DNA from: Deltaproteobacteria bacterium
GTDB taxonomy: Bacteria; Acidobacteriota; Thermoanaerobaculia; Multivoradales; JAHZIX01
Assembly (NCBI GenBank): GCA_022601195.1
Contig: JAHZIX010000002.1
Span: 248,001-312,000 of the forward strand
Direction: 5' to 3'
DNA: 64,000 bases
Within the stretch, counting starts at the first letter, position 1; every line of letters begins with the position of its first letter. The notes under the pieces were generated by a model, which saw only the letters and a program-made list of their open reading frames with translations, made no database searches and was not told where the DNA came from. The position numbers and the translations under genes are program-made. Shown piece by piece: positions 55,601 through 63,123 of this stretch.

Positions 55601-58600
55601 GCAGCCAGGGAAGCGGCGAAGGCGGCATCGAGGGAGTGACCGTCAATTTGCTGGATGACCTGGGTAACATCTTCGCCACCACGACTACCGATGTCGATGG
55701 GAACTACGACTTTCAGGGAGTGCCGGCAGGAGATTACTCCGTCCAGGTGGCAGATACCATGGGGGTGCTCACCGGTCTCAACCTCTCTTCACCTCCCGTG
55801 GGTACCATCAACCTCGCAGCTGGCGAGGACTACGACCTGGCCGATTTCGGATACGCCCCTTCCGCCGGCAGCGGATCCATCGGCAGCCTCCTGTGGCTCG
55901 ACAGCGATGGCGACGGTTTCCATGACAGCAGCGAATCGGGTCTCATGGGTGTGACCGTCGAGCTCTGGCTCGACGTCAACGGCGATGGCGTCATCACCCC
56001 CGGAGTGGACAATCTGGTCCAAACCACCCTCTCCGACACCAATGGTGAATACGAGTTTACCGGCCTGGTGCCCGAGGACTACATCGTCCAGGTGACCGAT
56101 GACAACGGCGTTCTGGCCGGTATGAGTGCTACCGCCGGCACTCCCGGGGTGGACGAAAACAGCCAGGTCAACCCCTATCCGGTAACCCTCGGAACAGGCC
56201 AATCCGACGTCACGGCAGACTTCGGCTACCTGGGAGACACGAACCTCAGCATCGCCGGCACGGTCTTCGACGATCAAAACCAGGACGGCAGCAACGACGA
56301 GCCCGTGGAACCGGTCGTTCCCGGTGCTGAAATCTCCCTCTACCGAATCATCGATGGCGAGCGCTTTCTGGTCGGTAGCACCACCACAGATGCCAACGGT
56401 GACTACGGGTTCAGCGGCCTACCTCCAGGGAGTTACGAGGTCGAAGTCGATGTGTCCAGTACCTCCGTGGGGGGCTATCAACAAACCACCCAGAGCGGAA
56501 CCGGAGGCGTGCAGCCAGTTACTCTGACCACGGCCAACGTCGTCGACCAGGACTTTGGATTCTGGAATGGAGACCTTATTACCACCCCCGTCACCCTGGC
56601 CTGGTTCGAGGCCGACTTCAGCGGCTCGGTGCATTGGCAGACCTCCACCGAGGTTGGGAATGTCGGCTTCCATCTCTACGAGTGGAGCAGTCAAGGCCTC
56701 CGCCGCCTCAATCAGAACCTGATTCCGGCAGAATCCCAGGACTCTCTCGAACCAAGGTCCTATGAGTTTCATTCGAGCCACCCTCCAACCGGAGAGTTGG
56801 TTCTCGAGGATGTCGATCTATTCGGTCGCTCTCGATTCCACGGTCCCTTCGCCATCGGGGAATCCCACGGCCGCAAGGCTAGTTCTGCCCACCTCATCGA
56901 CTGGCAAGGGGTAGCCCAGGAACACGCCGCAAAACTATCTGCGCGACGCCAAAGTAGAAAAACGCTTCGCGCCAACCGAGAATTCGAAACCGTCGCGGAG
57001 CTACAGGTTACGGAGAATGGCCCTCAACGAGTCACTTACGAAGATCTGAGGGCAGCAGGAGTGGACCTATCGGGAACCTCCGCCCGCAGCCTTCAGCTCT
57101 CCTCTGGTGGACGATCAGTACCCATTCGGGTCACCGGACCAGGTCGTTTCGGCGCGGGCTCCGCCTTCGAGTTCTTGGGACAAAAGGCTGAATCCCTCTA
57201 CACGAGTACGAACGTCTATCTCCTGAGCCTCGAACCGAAGGGTGGGGCACGAGTCACTGAAACCTCGGGAAGAATCTCAGGAAATTCGGCGTCCTGGCAT
57301 CTCGCCCACCACCACTTCGAGCGAGATCGCTTCTACAATTTTGCTTCCCCGGTGGGCGATCCCTGGTATGACACCCGCCTCCTCGCCACCTCCGAACCGG
57401 TCTCGGCAGAAATCGAGTTTGACCTACCCGGATTTGTTCCCGCCTCGGTCCCAAGTCACCTCGAGATCGACCTTTGGGGAGTGACCAACTTCCCTATCGC
57501 ACCGGATCATCACGTCCGAGTCGAGTTAAACGGAACACAGGTAGCCGAGCTGCTATTCGACGGGCTGGTAGGCCAGTCGATAGAAGTCCAGCTGGCACCT
57601 GGACTATTGAAAGGCCAAGGAAATCACCTCTCCTTGAAACTACCCCACGACACCGGTGCCGCTTTCGACCTGGTTCACCTGAATTCCTTCAGCGTGCGGT
57701 ACCCTCGCAACTTCAACCTGGAAGCAGGGGCGTTGACCTTCACCACCGACGCTGACGCTATCGAGGTGGAAGGACTGACCAGCCGAAGTATCGATGCCTA
57801 CCGCCAAACCACCAAGCGGGTCGAATTCATCAAAAATGTACAGGTGAGGCCGAGCATCTCCGGATTCCGCGCCCGCTTCCCGGGCAGCTCCGAAACCGCG
57901 ACTTATACCGTGGTCACTCCTGACGGTTGGCAACAGCCCGTCATCGAGATACCCAGATCCCTCACTCCGGTGCTGGGCCGCGCAGCCAATATGGTGGTCA
58001 TCGCCCATCCGGATTTCCTCGATGGCATCCAGCCCCTGGTCGAAGCTCGCCGCGGAGAAGGTTGGACGGTAAAAGTGGTCAACGTAGAAGATCTCTACGC
58101 CCAATACACTCACTCCATCACAAACCCTGAGGCGATACACCTCTACTTAGGAGATGCTTACCACCATCAGGGAACTCGATACGTCCTCTTGGTCGGTGGC
58201 GATACCTACGACTACCATGACCATCTCGGCATCGGCTCCATGAGCTTTATTCCCACCTTCTACGCTCAGACGGACGACATTGTTCACTTTGCGCCGGTGG
58301 ACCCGTTATTCGGAGATATCGACCTCGATGGAATCCCAGAAATCGCCGTAGGTCGCTTGCCAGTGAGAACCTCCGCCGAATTGGCGGACGCTATCGACAA
58401 GATTCTCATCTACAGCCAACTGCCCTTTGGCGCGACCGCCATGCTCGCTGCGGATAGCTTCGATGCAAGCAGCGGTTATGACTTTACCTTCACCAGCGAG
58501 CACATGAGATTCCAACTGGGAACCGCTTGGCAAACCGAGACCGCCTACATCGACAACCTCGGCGTCGATTCAGCGCGCGAGACTCTGATCAGTAGCATCG

Positions 58601-59022
58601 AAACGGGGGTGAGCCTCACCAGCTACTTCGGTCACTCCGGCCCATCGATGTGGAGCTTTCAAGGCTTGTTCGACACCTCCCATGCAGATGCCCTTCAAAA
58701 CGGCAACAAGCCAACGGTAGTGACGCAGTGGGGATGTTGGAATTCCTACCATGTCAATCCGTACTACGACACTTTGGGTCACCGCCTACTTCTCAGCCCT
58801 GGTCGAGGCGCTGCAGCCGTTCTCGGTGCCGCCACCCTGACTGAAGCTCAATCGGAAGCGAAACTCGGGACCTTGTTGTTCCAGGAACTCGCCGTATCCA
58901 GGAGACCCCTAGGAGAAGCGGTACTAAAGGCGAAGCAGAAGCTCGCCACAACTGAACCGGATCTTCTAGATGTATTGTTGGGGTGGACTCTGCTCGGCGA
59001 TCCCACCATGATCATGCCCTAA
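49648..59022 (+). CDS. Second giant secreted SdrD-B-repeat protein with C-terminal C25 protease
   Basis: From the ATG with AGGAGG upstream this is 3124 residues. A long basic N-region precedes the signal hydrophobic core (WAAVFWVAATWAPHSFA, ~55-70). Then come an unassigned beta-rich domain (~75-390), DUF11-type domains (from ~395, ~656 and ~809), two collagen-binding-B-like segments (~938-1165), ten SdrD-B-like repeats (~1171-2308) and the C25 peptidase (~2781-3124) with GHSGPSMWS (His2996) and QWGCWN (Cys3030). The His-Cys spacing of 34 is the same as in the first giant protein, and the last ~1,400 residues of both align without major gaps, so the genes are tandem duplicates with exchanged N-terminal halves. 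No cell-wall anchor motif is seen. An intrinsic terminator follows. Confidence 0.85.
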   Translation: MKNHQLRSSAKPNLQGANLNLTNRGKRLETHNRSRSGASRRVLQAQVAFARAAMTWAAVFWVAATWAPHSFAAEAPLTSRYIVTTTGNTEIIGNSIVTCDTSDPACLTALGSGQPSNTWTMSHIDVDADGTTFNSSSADLTIPAGATVLYAGLYWAGTTEGSIAPPSLAQRTDIRLDTPATTGYLDLSGTLLGDTTADDDSYGAFADITSLIAAGGSGTYTVADLQVSTGTGSTGPWGGWSIAVVYFDSSESCRNLSVFDGYENFFFASESVTVSGFQAPSTGPVAATLGFFMGDGDRQNTNPDDATDALLFEGTTLSNAVNPATNFFNNTVSDFGVNVSTRNPVFNHTLVVDVDTIDASGILAPSATSATVTINSDEGLWWPLLTMAIGADCPDLAITKTVSPTGTVSPGATLEYTIEVTNNGQGLADDVVVSDALPPGVTYVPATAIKTYPAPVAGSFTSANLGPATFDVAGLTQSFDTTGSVPAGATLTSYSLAVAGNSSDFLSDISLSATYPGGTAYSLPAGDFGGGGTGTFSETLGPDPFGGAAEGVYQFVWGDIFDGVVGDDNAISSATFTITYNAGRADTTDAAGAPPDLVTAADDIDLLQGETMTITFQVTVDDPPPAGVTSLVNTGSASYGDVPPVTDTATNLLESADVAVTKTLVTPGAFVEGQTVSFTILVSNNGPLTATNIVVTDTPTNLTLVSVASPSCGALPCIIPSLASGASEAITVTATINGLGDFDNAVTVAADQLDPDLSNNSDQDGDIAGNSVSFACEFDNVAFVSATQPDPISANNSDSTDNGGSACVADVSIAKVGSPDPVTIGDVLTYTLTATNNGPDEASSVTVTDTLPDNVSFQSAVASQGSCSESLGTVSCNLGNLANGGSATVTLQVVVDSVPASDPPCAAGSLSNTAQVSASQFDDDTSNNQAQICTSARARLNVVKSLVPEDDTGTFDLSIEGTTLVNGVANGGATGFQSVDAGTAIVFAEAPVSPGSLNSYDITFTCVDGHGDLVATSGDVITGTSASSQVTIPTGAGITELDQTVTCTMTNTRKASVAITKSATPADATNFDFTSLKVAGPGNNQIGDFTLDGETVDSGDPDTFINQITFQAAANRTYDITEQVPAGWMLSAIQCIDSTGNTTVDVANFTATLVLDPGDTVNCTFFNRQTSEINGTVWLDTDGDGVNDIGEPGIGGVTVFLCDSAEATCDAGTAVGTVVTNANGDYVFPDLAPGSYQVQVDESDPDLTGLDGTAGNLTGNSGTLDLPPGETASADFGYQPAPNTAAVEGTVWSDADGDGIQDPGEVGLAAVTLQLFNADGSPVDADGDPNNGVQPVTVETSGDGSYLFSNVPPGEYLVQVDTSDPELAGYSNTTPTSSIPFTLNPGDVVTDVDFGFDSPTTSTVSDAVWYDADGDGALDTGEELIPGVTVDLVDCGADGICGGANAADDAVIATATTDANGEVHFYGVADGTYELSVTDTDDALMGLGETTGTGGTEGILVSGADVLNAPSDGGTPSFGYNAPGSIGTTLWNDADGNGTQDPGEAGISGVVVNLLADTTGNGFPDTVVATTTTGPDGSYLFSSLSEGDYTVQVDASNFNAGGALEGYAQTFDADGTGSAHESTTALAGAESDPTQDFGYQNSSLADISGSVFDDLDADGVLESGEPGIGAVTIVLLDASGNPIATTTTDASGNYLFPDLPDGDYTVEVTDDANILDGYLLTSGLDALDVTLAGTDVTDVDFGYTAASETGSIGDTLWLDADGDGLQSSSEPGLAGVTVQLYDAGPDGVIGGGDDVLIATVITDANGGYDFPGLEPGNYYVDPDGTSLPTGLGETTYPAGTDPSAVIPLSEGEDYDEANFGYLSTTGSAIGDRVWYDADGDGVQDSGEVGIGGVEITVSGPGGTFTVTTNPDGSWLLTGLPPGEYTATVDPATLPVGTNPTPTNADLTYTLTLDAVTDYYLLDWGFDGGNTGSIGDRVFLDLDGDGSQGSGEGGIEGVTVNLLDDLGNIFATTTTDVDGNYDFQGVPAGDYSVQVADTMGVLTGLNLSSPPVGTINLAAGEDYDLADFGYAPSAGSGSIGSLLWLDSDGDGFHDSSESGLMGVTVELWLDVNGDGVITPGVDNLVQTTLSDTNGEYEFTGLVPEDYIVQVTDDNGVLAGMSATAGTPGVDENSQVNPYPVTLGTGQSDVTADFGYLGDTNLSIAGTVFDDQNQDGSNDEPVEPVVPGAEISLYRIIDGERFLVGSTTTDANGDYGFSGLPPGSYEVEVDVSSTSVGGYQQTTQSGTGGVQPVTLTTANVVDQDFGFWNGDLITTPVTLAWFEADFSGSVHWQTSTEVGNVGFHLYEWSSQGLRRLNQNLIPAESQDSLEPRSYEFHSSHPPTGELVLEDVDLFGRSRFHGPFAIGESHGRKASSAHLIDWQGVAQEHAAKLSARRQSRKTLRANREFETVAELQVTENGPQRVTYEDLRAAGVDLSGTSARSLQLSSGGRSVPIRVTGPGRFGAGSAFEFLGQKAESLYTSTNVYLLSLEPKGGARVTETSGRISGNSASWHLAHHHFERDRFYNFASPVGDPWYDTRLLATSEPVSAEIEFDLPGFVPASVPSHLEIDLWGVTNFPIAPDHHVRVELNGTQVAELLFDGLVGQSIEVQLAPGLLKGQGNHLSLKLPHDTGAAFDLVHLNSFSVRYPRNFNLEAGALTFTTDADAIEVEGLTSRSIDAYRQTTKRVEFIKNVQVRPSISGFRARFPGSSETATYTVVTPDGWQQPVIEIPRSLTPVLGRAANMVVIAHPDFLDGIQPLVEARRGEGWTVKVVNVEDLYAQYTHSITNPEAIHLYLGDAYHHQGTRYVLLVGGDTYDYHDHLGIGSMSFIPTFYAQTDDIVHFAPVDPLFGDIDLDGIPEIAVGRLPVRTSAELADAIDKILIYSQLPFGATAMLAADSFDASSGYDFTFTSEHMRFQLGTAWQTETAYIDNLGVDSARETLISSIETGVSLTSYFGHSGPSMWSFQGLFDTSHADALQNGNKPTVVTQWGCWNSYHVNPYYDTLGHRLLLSPGRGAAAVLGAATLTEAQSEAKLGTLLFQELAVSRRPLGEAVLKAKQKLATTEPDLLDVLLGWTLLGDPTMIMP

Positions 59023-59200
59023 CTTCGAGCTGCGGCTGGTAAGTCTCTCTTCGAAGGTCAGGTCTACCCAGACGCCGATTGAGCCCAGAGCGGGGGCTGT
59101 CGAGAAAGTTTCGGTTGGGAACCATCTCGGCGTCGCTGCTCCATCCCCCACGAAGGGATCTTCTGGGGCCGCTTCCAAGCCACGGTACCTTTCACCGAAC

Positions 59201-59236
59201 AAAAAAATCCCCACCGGTAGGAGGTGGGGATTTTTT
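59201..59236. terminator. Bidirectional intrinsic terminator
   Basis: ATCCCCACC and GGTGGGGAT form a 9-bp stem with a 7-base loop, flanked by seven A on the left and six T on the right. It works on both strands and separates the convergent giant protease gene and the double-HTH gene. Confidence 0.9.
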
Positions 59237-59291
59237 CTATTCGAGGCGAGTAGGAAACTCGCCCCATGAGAAACCGAAGCAGAACCTGGAA

Positions 59292-60080
59292 TCAGCGCGA
59301 GACGTTGAGGCGAATCGGCCTATTGAGCTCCCGCCGAAGAGCCTTCAGCTGCTTTTCGAGGGCCAAAACTCGCTTGGCTAGTTCGACGTCTCCGGTCGGT
59401 GCCGCGGCCGGCTTGCGTCCGCGACGAGCTGCCACTTTCTTCTTCGCCGGCTTGGCAGCCGCGGCCGCCTTCGGCTTCCTTCCTCGACCGCTCTGTGCGC
59501 GCAGCTGCTCGAAGACAGCCACAGCCTCTTCGTAGAAACGGCGGGCGCGACCGGTTCCTTCACTCTTCAACTTGGCGCTATGTTGTTTGACATAACGGGA
59601 AAGAGTCGGGTAGGAAATCTTCGTCCGCTTAGCGATTTCCGTCAGCGTCAGAAGACCGCCCGCCGCTGCTGCCTGCGCCTTTTTCGGAGCCTTGGCGACA
59701 GTCTTGCGACGTCTCGTCGGGGCCTTGGCAGCCTTCGCGGTCTTCGTTGCCTTACGGGTCACCGCCGTGGAGCGGGAAGACTTGCTCTTGGCCTTCCGCT
59801 TCGAAGCGGCGGTTGCCTTCTTAGCGGGAGCGGGAGCTGGAGCTGCCTCAGGATTCTTACGAGGCCGACCCCGCTTACCAATATTCTCTTTCTTGATCTT
59901 ATTGAAGACGGCGAGAGCTGATGTTGGGTAGCGCTGCTTGCGGCCTTCTCCAGTGGAAGGGATACGATCCTGATAGAGCTTTTTGTATCGTTGCAGCGTC
60001 GGCATGGAAATGCCGGTTTTCGAGGCGACCTCTGTCAAGGTATAGAGCTTTGCTCTGCCTCCGGTTGCTTTCTTAGCCAT
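59292..60080 (-). CDS. Double-HTH, AT-hook, histone-H1-like DNA-binding protein
   Basis: The 262-residue protein has two MerR-like HTH modules with the same pattern: YTLTEVASKTGISMPTLQRYKK (from ~13) and LLTLTEIAKRTKISYPTLSRYVK (from ~143), each followed by a GxGR..R(Y/F)... and AVxxF strand-helix. They are joined by a Lys/Ala/Pro-rich linker like histone H1 tails. AT-hook cores appear at KRGRPRKNP, GRGRKPK and RRGRKPA, and a short coiled coil closes the C-terminus (LAKRVLALEKQLKALRREL). It is probably an abundant nucleoid protein or architectural regulator; targets are unknown. AGGAGG precedes the ATG, and a good sigma-70 promoter lies upstream. Confidence 0.8.
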   Translation of the reverse strand: MAKKATGGRAKLYTLTEVASKTGISMPTLQRYKKLYQDRIPSTGEGRKQRYPTSALAVFNKIKKENIGKRGRPRKNPEAAPAPAPAKKATAASKRKAKSKSSRSTAVTRKATKTAKAAKAPTRRRKTVAKAPKKAQAAAAGGLLTLTEIAKRTKISYPTLSRYVKQHSAKLKSEGTGRARRFYEEAVAVFEQLRAQSGRGRKPKAAAAAKPAKKKVAARRGRKPAAAPTGDVELAKRVLALEKQLKALRRELNRPIRLNVSR

Positions 60081-60136
60081 TTAAGCTAACCTCCTGTACG
60101 GGCAAAATTTGGGTCATCAAAGTTTTGAACCCATTC

Positions 60137-60165
60137 ATTATCGATATGTGCGCATCTGAAGTCAA
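60137..60165 (-). promoter_or_regulatory. Sigma-70-type promoter of the double-HTH gene
   Basis: On the minus strand TTGACT and GATAAT stand 17 bp apart, each one mismatch from consensus. Transcription would start near 60130, leaving a ~50-base leader before the AGGAGG and ATG. This is the best promoter match in the window. Confidence 0.75.
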
Positions 60166-60200
60166 TTGCAGACTCTGATCATCAGTCCTGTCTGGCTCGT

Positions 60201-60234
60201 AAAAAGCCTTTCCCAGCCTTATTACTGGGAAGGG
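60201..60234 (-). terminator. Intrinsic terminator after the peroxiredoxin gene
   Basis: CCTTTCCCAG and CTGGGAAGGG form a 10-bp stem (one mismatch) with an 8-base loop. On the minus strand it is followed by CTTTTTA, giving a U-tract. It lies ~40 bp after the stop codon of the peroxiredoxin gene. Confidence 0.8.
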
Positions 60235-60270
60235 AAACGAACCCTTTCATTGCGTAGAATGAGCCCGGGA

Positions 60271-60744
60271 TCAGCTCAAAGTAGCCAACGTTGCTCGGAT
60301 CTTGTCAAAACTCGGTAGATCTCCAGGGCTAGGGCAAACTTCGGCGTAGCGAATCTTGCCAGCCTTATCGATGACGAAGGCAGAGCGCTTCGAAACGCCT
60401 TTGAAGCCCATGAGTTCCTCATAGAGAGAATCGTATTGAGGAGAGACTTGACGGTTAAAATCCGACAAGAGGTCGAAGGGGTAGTCGAATTCCTTCGCCC
60501 AAGCTGCCAGAGCAAAGGGACTATCGACGCTGATCCCCAAAACCTTGGCATCAAACCCGTCATATTGAGAAACGTCATCCCGCAGAGAGCAGAACTCATC
60601 GGTACAAACCGAGCTGAAGGCTAACGGAAAGAAAAATAGAACCACGTTCGACTTGCCCCGAAAGTGAGACAACTCCACAGCTTTCGTGTCGAGAATCCCC
60701 TTGAGTGCAAAATCTGGGGCATCCTGCCCAATCTCAATACTCAT
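60271..60744 (-). CDS. Peroxiredoxin (AhpC/TSA, BCP/AhpE-like)
   Basis: Peroxiredoxins reduce H2O2 and organic peroxides through a reactive Cys. The 157-residue protein starts at MSIEIGQDAPDF, after AGGAGG; an ATG three codons earlier sits too close to that site. The active-site loop is FPLAFSSVCTDEFC: Cys47 in the peroxidatic position and Cys52 five residues on, the spacing seen in atypical two-Cys BCP enzymes. The fold motifs VLGISVDSPF and SDFNRQVSPQYD follow. It is a single gene with its own terminator. Confidence 0.9.
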   Translation of the reverse strand: MSIEIGQDAPDFALKGILDTKAVELSHFRGKSNVVLFFFPLAFSSVCTDEFCSLRDDVSQYDGFDAKVLGISVDSPFALAAWAKEFDYPFDLLSDFNRQVSPQYDSLYEELMGFKGVSKRSAFVIDKAGKIRYAEVCPSPGDLPSFDKIRATLATLS

Positions 60745-61271
60745 CGTATCCATACCTCCTGGTTCGAGAATCATGCTTGATCGTGGTGATCTGCGGAAGA
60801 AGAAATTTGCATTTACGGAAAGCACTAAATCAAAGTTGACTTCAGCCACTGGGTGCCGACGGTAGAGGGGCAATCTCTGCCTCCTCGAATCCGGCTGGGC
60901 GGGAACCAAAGAGCCTGAAGTCCATCCCTGCCACCGATCTCCTTTCGAAGTTCCAAGATGCTCCTTAGATTGGATGATTCGCAGCCGGAAGTTCTAAAAC
61001 GGGGATCTGTAAAAAGCTAGAAAAGCAAGGGATGGAATTCCCCAGCGGAGGTATTAGTTTACCCAACCCCTAGCCAAAACGCCAGTCATACGGTTTCCTG
61101 CCTGAGGGAAAGCCCTCCCGGGCAACGAATGGATCTCCTTCAGCTTCTTGACGCCGCGATGCCCCGGCAGCAAACTCAAGTATTGCCCAGCCCCTTCAGC
61201 CGAAAAGGGACGAGCCACGGTTCTACCTTCGTCAAGGGCATTGAGCCTTTATTAGAGAGTCGAGCACCCAC
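60745..61271. other. Spacer between the peroxiredoxin gene and the ABC permease genes
   Basis: No protein-coding frame looks real here. The AT-rich part (60770-60840) next to the peroxiredoxin gene probably carries its promoter, but no -35/-10 pair is convincing. I saw no terminator for the permease genes and no repeat-element copy. Confidence 0.35.
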
Positions 61272-62153
61272 TCAAGGTGTCTTGGCAACTTCCGGGGAGA
61301 CACCAGCTAGGTTCTTCCGTGCGCGAGGATTCATGGCATCTACGAGCGCATCTCCCAAGAAATTGAGGCCCATGACCGTGAGTAGTATGGCCAGCCCGGG
61401 AAAGAGGGCGAGATGAGGTGCGTCTAGGAGATGCCCTCTTCCGGCATTGATCATCGCCCCCCAGGAAGGAGTGGGAGGTTGGATACCCAATCCCAAAAAA
61501 CTGAGGCCAGCTTCAGCCAGAATCGCTCCAGCCATACCTAAGCTCGCTTGAACGGTCAGGGTCGGCAGTACATTGGGTAAGACATGGTCTCTGAGAATCC
61601 TACTTGCCGGTGTTCCCGCTGCCCGAGATGCCAGCACAAACTCTTCCTCTCGGATCTGCAAAACTTGACCTCTGACAAGACGAGCGTAGCCGACCCAACC
61701 AATCACCACCAACGCCAATACCACGTGCTCTATGGCAGGACCGAGAACCGCAACGAGAGCGATCGCCAAGAGGATGCCGGGAAAAGCCAGGAAGACATCG
61801 GAAGCCCTCATGATCCAAGTATCAATTCTGCCTCTGAAAAATCCAGCCACAGCCCCCAGGGCCGCCCCGAAGATTCCGGCCAGCAACACCACTGAAAACC
61901 CCACGCCTACGGAGACTCGTGCACCGACGATCAACCGCGACAGCACATCTCGACCGAGCTCGTCCATACCAAGCCAATGATCCCTCGATGGCGGTTCCAA
62001 TCGCTGCTCCAAGATCTGCTCATTGGGGTCGAAAGGCGCCAACCAGGGAGCGAAGAGGGCAGTGATGACCATCGTGACGACAAGTACACCCCCAGCCCAC
62101 AGGACGAATCCTGACGGTAGGTGGCTCTTTCCTCCAGTGCTGCCCAATCTCAA
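61272..62153 (-). CDS. Oligopeptide/dipeptide-type ABC transporter permease (DppC-like)
   Basis: The 293-residue protein has the DppC/OppC layout: an N-terminal helix, the FDPNEQ...HWLGMDELGRDVLSRLIVGARVS segment, five more helices, and the EAA loop (VLASRAAGTPASRILRDHVLPNVLP) that contacts the ATPase. The start is TTG with GAGGAG six bases upstream. It follows the DppB-like gene after 26 bp. The ATPase and binding-protein genes are not in the window, so the substrate (peptides, nickel or other) is open. Confidence 0.9.
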   Translation of the reverse strand: MRLGSTGGKSHLPSGFVLWAGGVLVVTMVITALFAPWLAPFDPNEQILEQRLEPPSRDHWLGMDELGRDVLSRLIVGARVSVGVGFSVVLLAGIFGAALGAVAGFFRGRIDTWIMRASDVFLAFPGILLAIALVAVLGPAIEHVVLALVVIGWVGYARLVRGQVLQIREEEFVLASRAAGTPASRILRDHVLPNVLPTLTVQASLGMAGAILAEAGLSFLGLGIQPPTPSWGAMINAGRGHLLDAPHLALFPGLAILLTVMGLNFLGDALVDAMNPRARKNLAGVSPEVAKTP

Positions 62154-62179
62154 AGGAATCTCCTCATTCGCAACGGTCC

Positions 62180-63106
62180 TCAGTCAGCACGAAAACGAAT
62201 TCGTGGGTCGAGTACCGCGTAGAACAGATCCGTCGCCAAGTTCACCAAAACGTAAGTCACCGCGATCACCAGAATTCCCCCCTGGACAAGAGGGTAGTCT
62301 CGCAATCGAATCGCCTGTATGAGAAGACGACCCAGGCCCGGCCAGGAAAAAATCGTCTCGGTAATGATGGCTCCCGTAAGCAAGGCTCCAAACTGCAAGC
62401 CAACCACGGTCAGAACCGGGATCAAGGCATTCTTCAAAGCGTGCCGAATCAAAGCTTGATTCCTGGCAAGTCCCTTCGCCCTGGCACTGCGGAAATAGGG
62501 CTTTTCTAACTCCTCCACCACCGAAGATCGCACCATACGGGTGAGTAGACCGGAGAGAGCAGTACCGAGAGTAATGGCTGGCAGAACCAGGCTGCTCCAG
62601 CCCTCCCGGCCAGAGACCGGGAAGAGGTTCCAGTGGATCGAGAACGCAAGGATCAACATCGGACCCAACCAAAAATTGGGCATCGAAACACCCGTCAGAG
62701 CAAACAGCCGCGAGCCGTGATCCAAGATTCCATCGCGATTGGCAGCGGCGACCAATCCCAAGGGAACTGCCAACAAGAGAGCGACCAACATACTCGCCAA
62801 GGCCAACTCGAGAGTTGCTGGATAACTCTCCAAGAGCAACTCCGTTACTGGCCGTTGATAGTGGATGGAGTTCCCCAGGTCTCCCCGCACCAAACCCCTA
62901 AGGAACGAAAAATACTGCTCTCCGAGAGGTTTATCCAAACCTAGACGAGCCCGCAAGGCCTCGAGGTCCGCCGCTTGGGCTCCTTCTCCCAACATGATCT
63001 CTACCGGATCTCCGGGAATGAGATGAATGAGGGAGAAAACCAAGGTCGCCACCAGAAACGCGATGGGAATCGCTTGAGCAATGCGGCGGAGTGCGTATCT
63101 GGCCAT
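62180..63106 (-). CDS. Oligopeptide/dipeptide-type ABC transporter permease (DppB-like)
   Basis: The 308-residue protein begins MARYALRRIAQAIPIAFLVATLVFSLIHLIPGDP, the hallmark DppB/OppB first helix and GDP motif, followed by RLGLDKPLGEQY, six helices in total, and the EAA loop (YFRSARAKGLARNQALIRHALKNALIPVLT). It ends VLDPRIRFRAD, as most DppB proteins do. It forms the inner-membrane channel with the DppC-like protein and starts 17 bp after the sigma-54 activator gene. Confidence 0.92.
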   Translation of the reverse strand: MARYALRRIAQAIPIAFLVATLVFSLIHLIPGDPVEIMLGEGAQAADLEALRARLGLDKPLGEQYFSFLRGLVRGDLGNSIHYQRPVTELLLESYPATLELALASMLVALLLAVPLGLVAAANRDGILDHGSRLFALTGVSMPNFWLGPMLILAFSIHWNLFPVSGREGWSSLVLPAITLGTALSGLLTRMVRSSVVEELEKPYFRSARAKGLARNQALIRHALKNALIPVLTVVGLQFGALLTGAIITETIFSWPGLGRLLIQAIRLRDYPLVQGGILVIAVTYVLVNLATDLFYAVLDPRIRFRAD

Positions 63107-63123
63107 AGAAGAAGTGTTTCGCT

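Noticed and set aside
41000..56500. Many long antisense frames rich in Ser, Thr, Val or Gly opposite the giant genes
   Set aside because: They are shadows produced by the regular Gly/Asp/Thr codon pattern of the SdrD-B repeats.
61129..61416. 95-codon plus-strand frame beside the DppC-like gene
   Set aside because: It overlaps the permease antisense, has no ribosome binding site and has unlikely composition.
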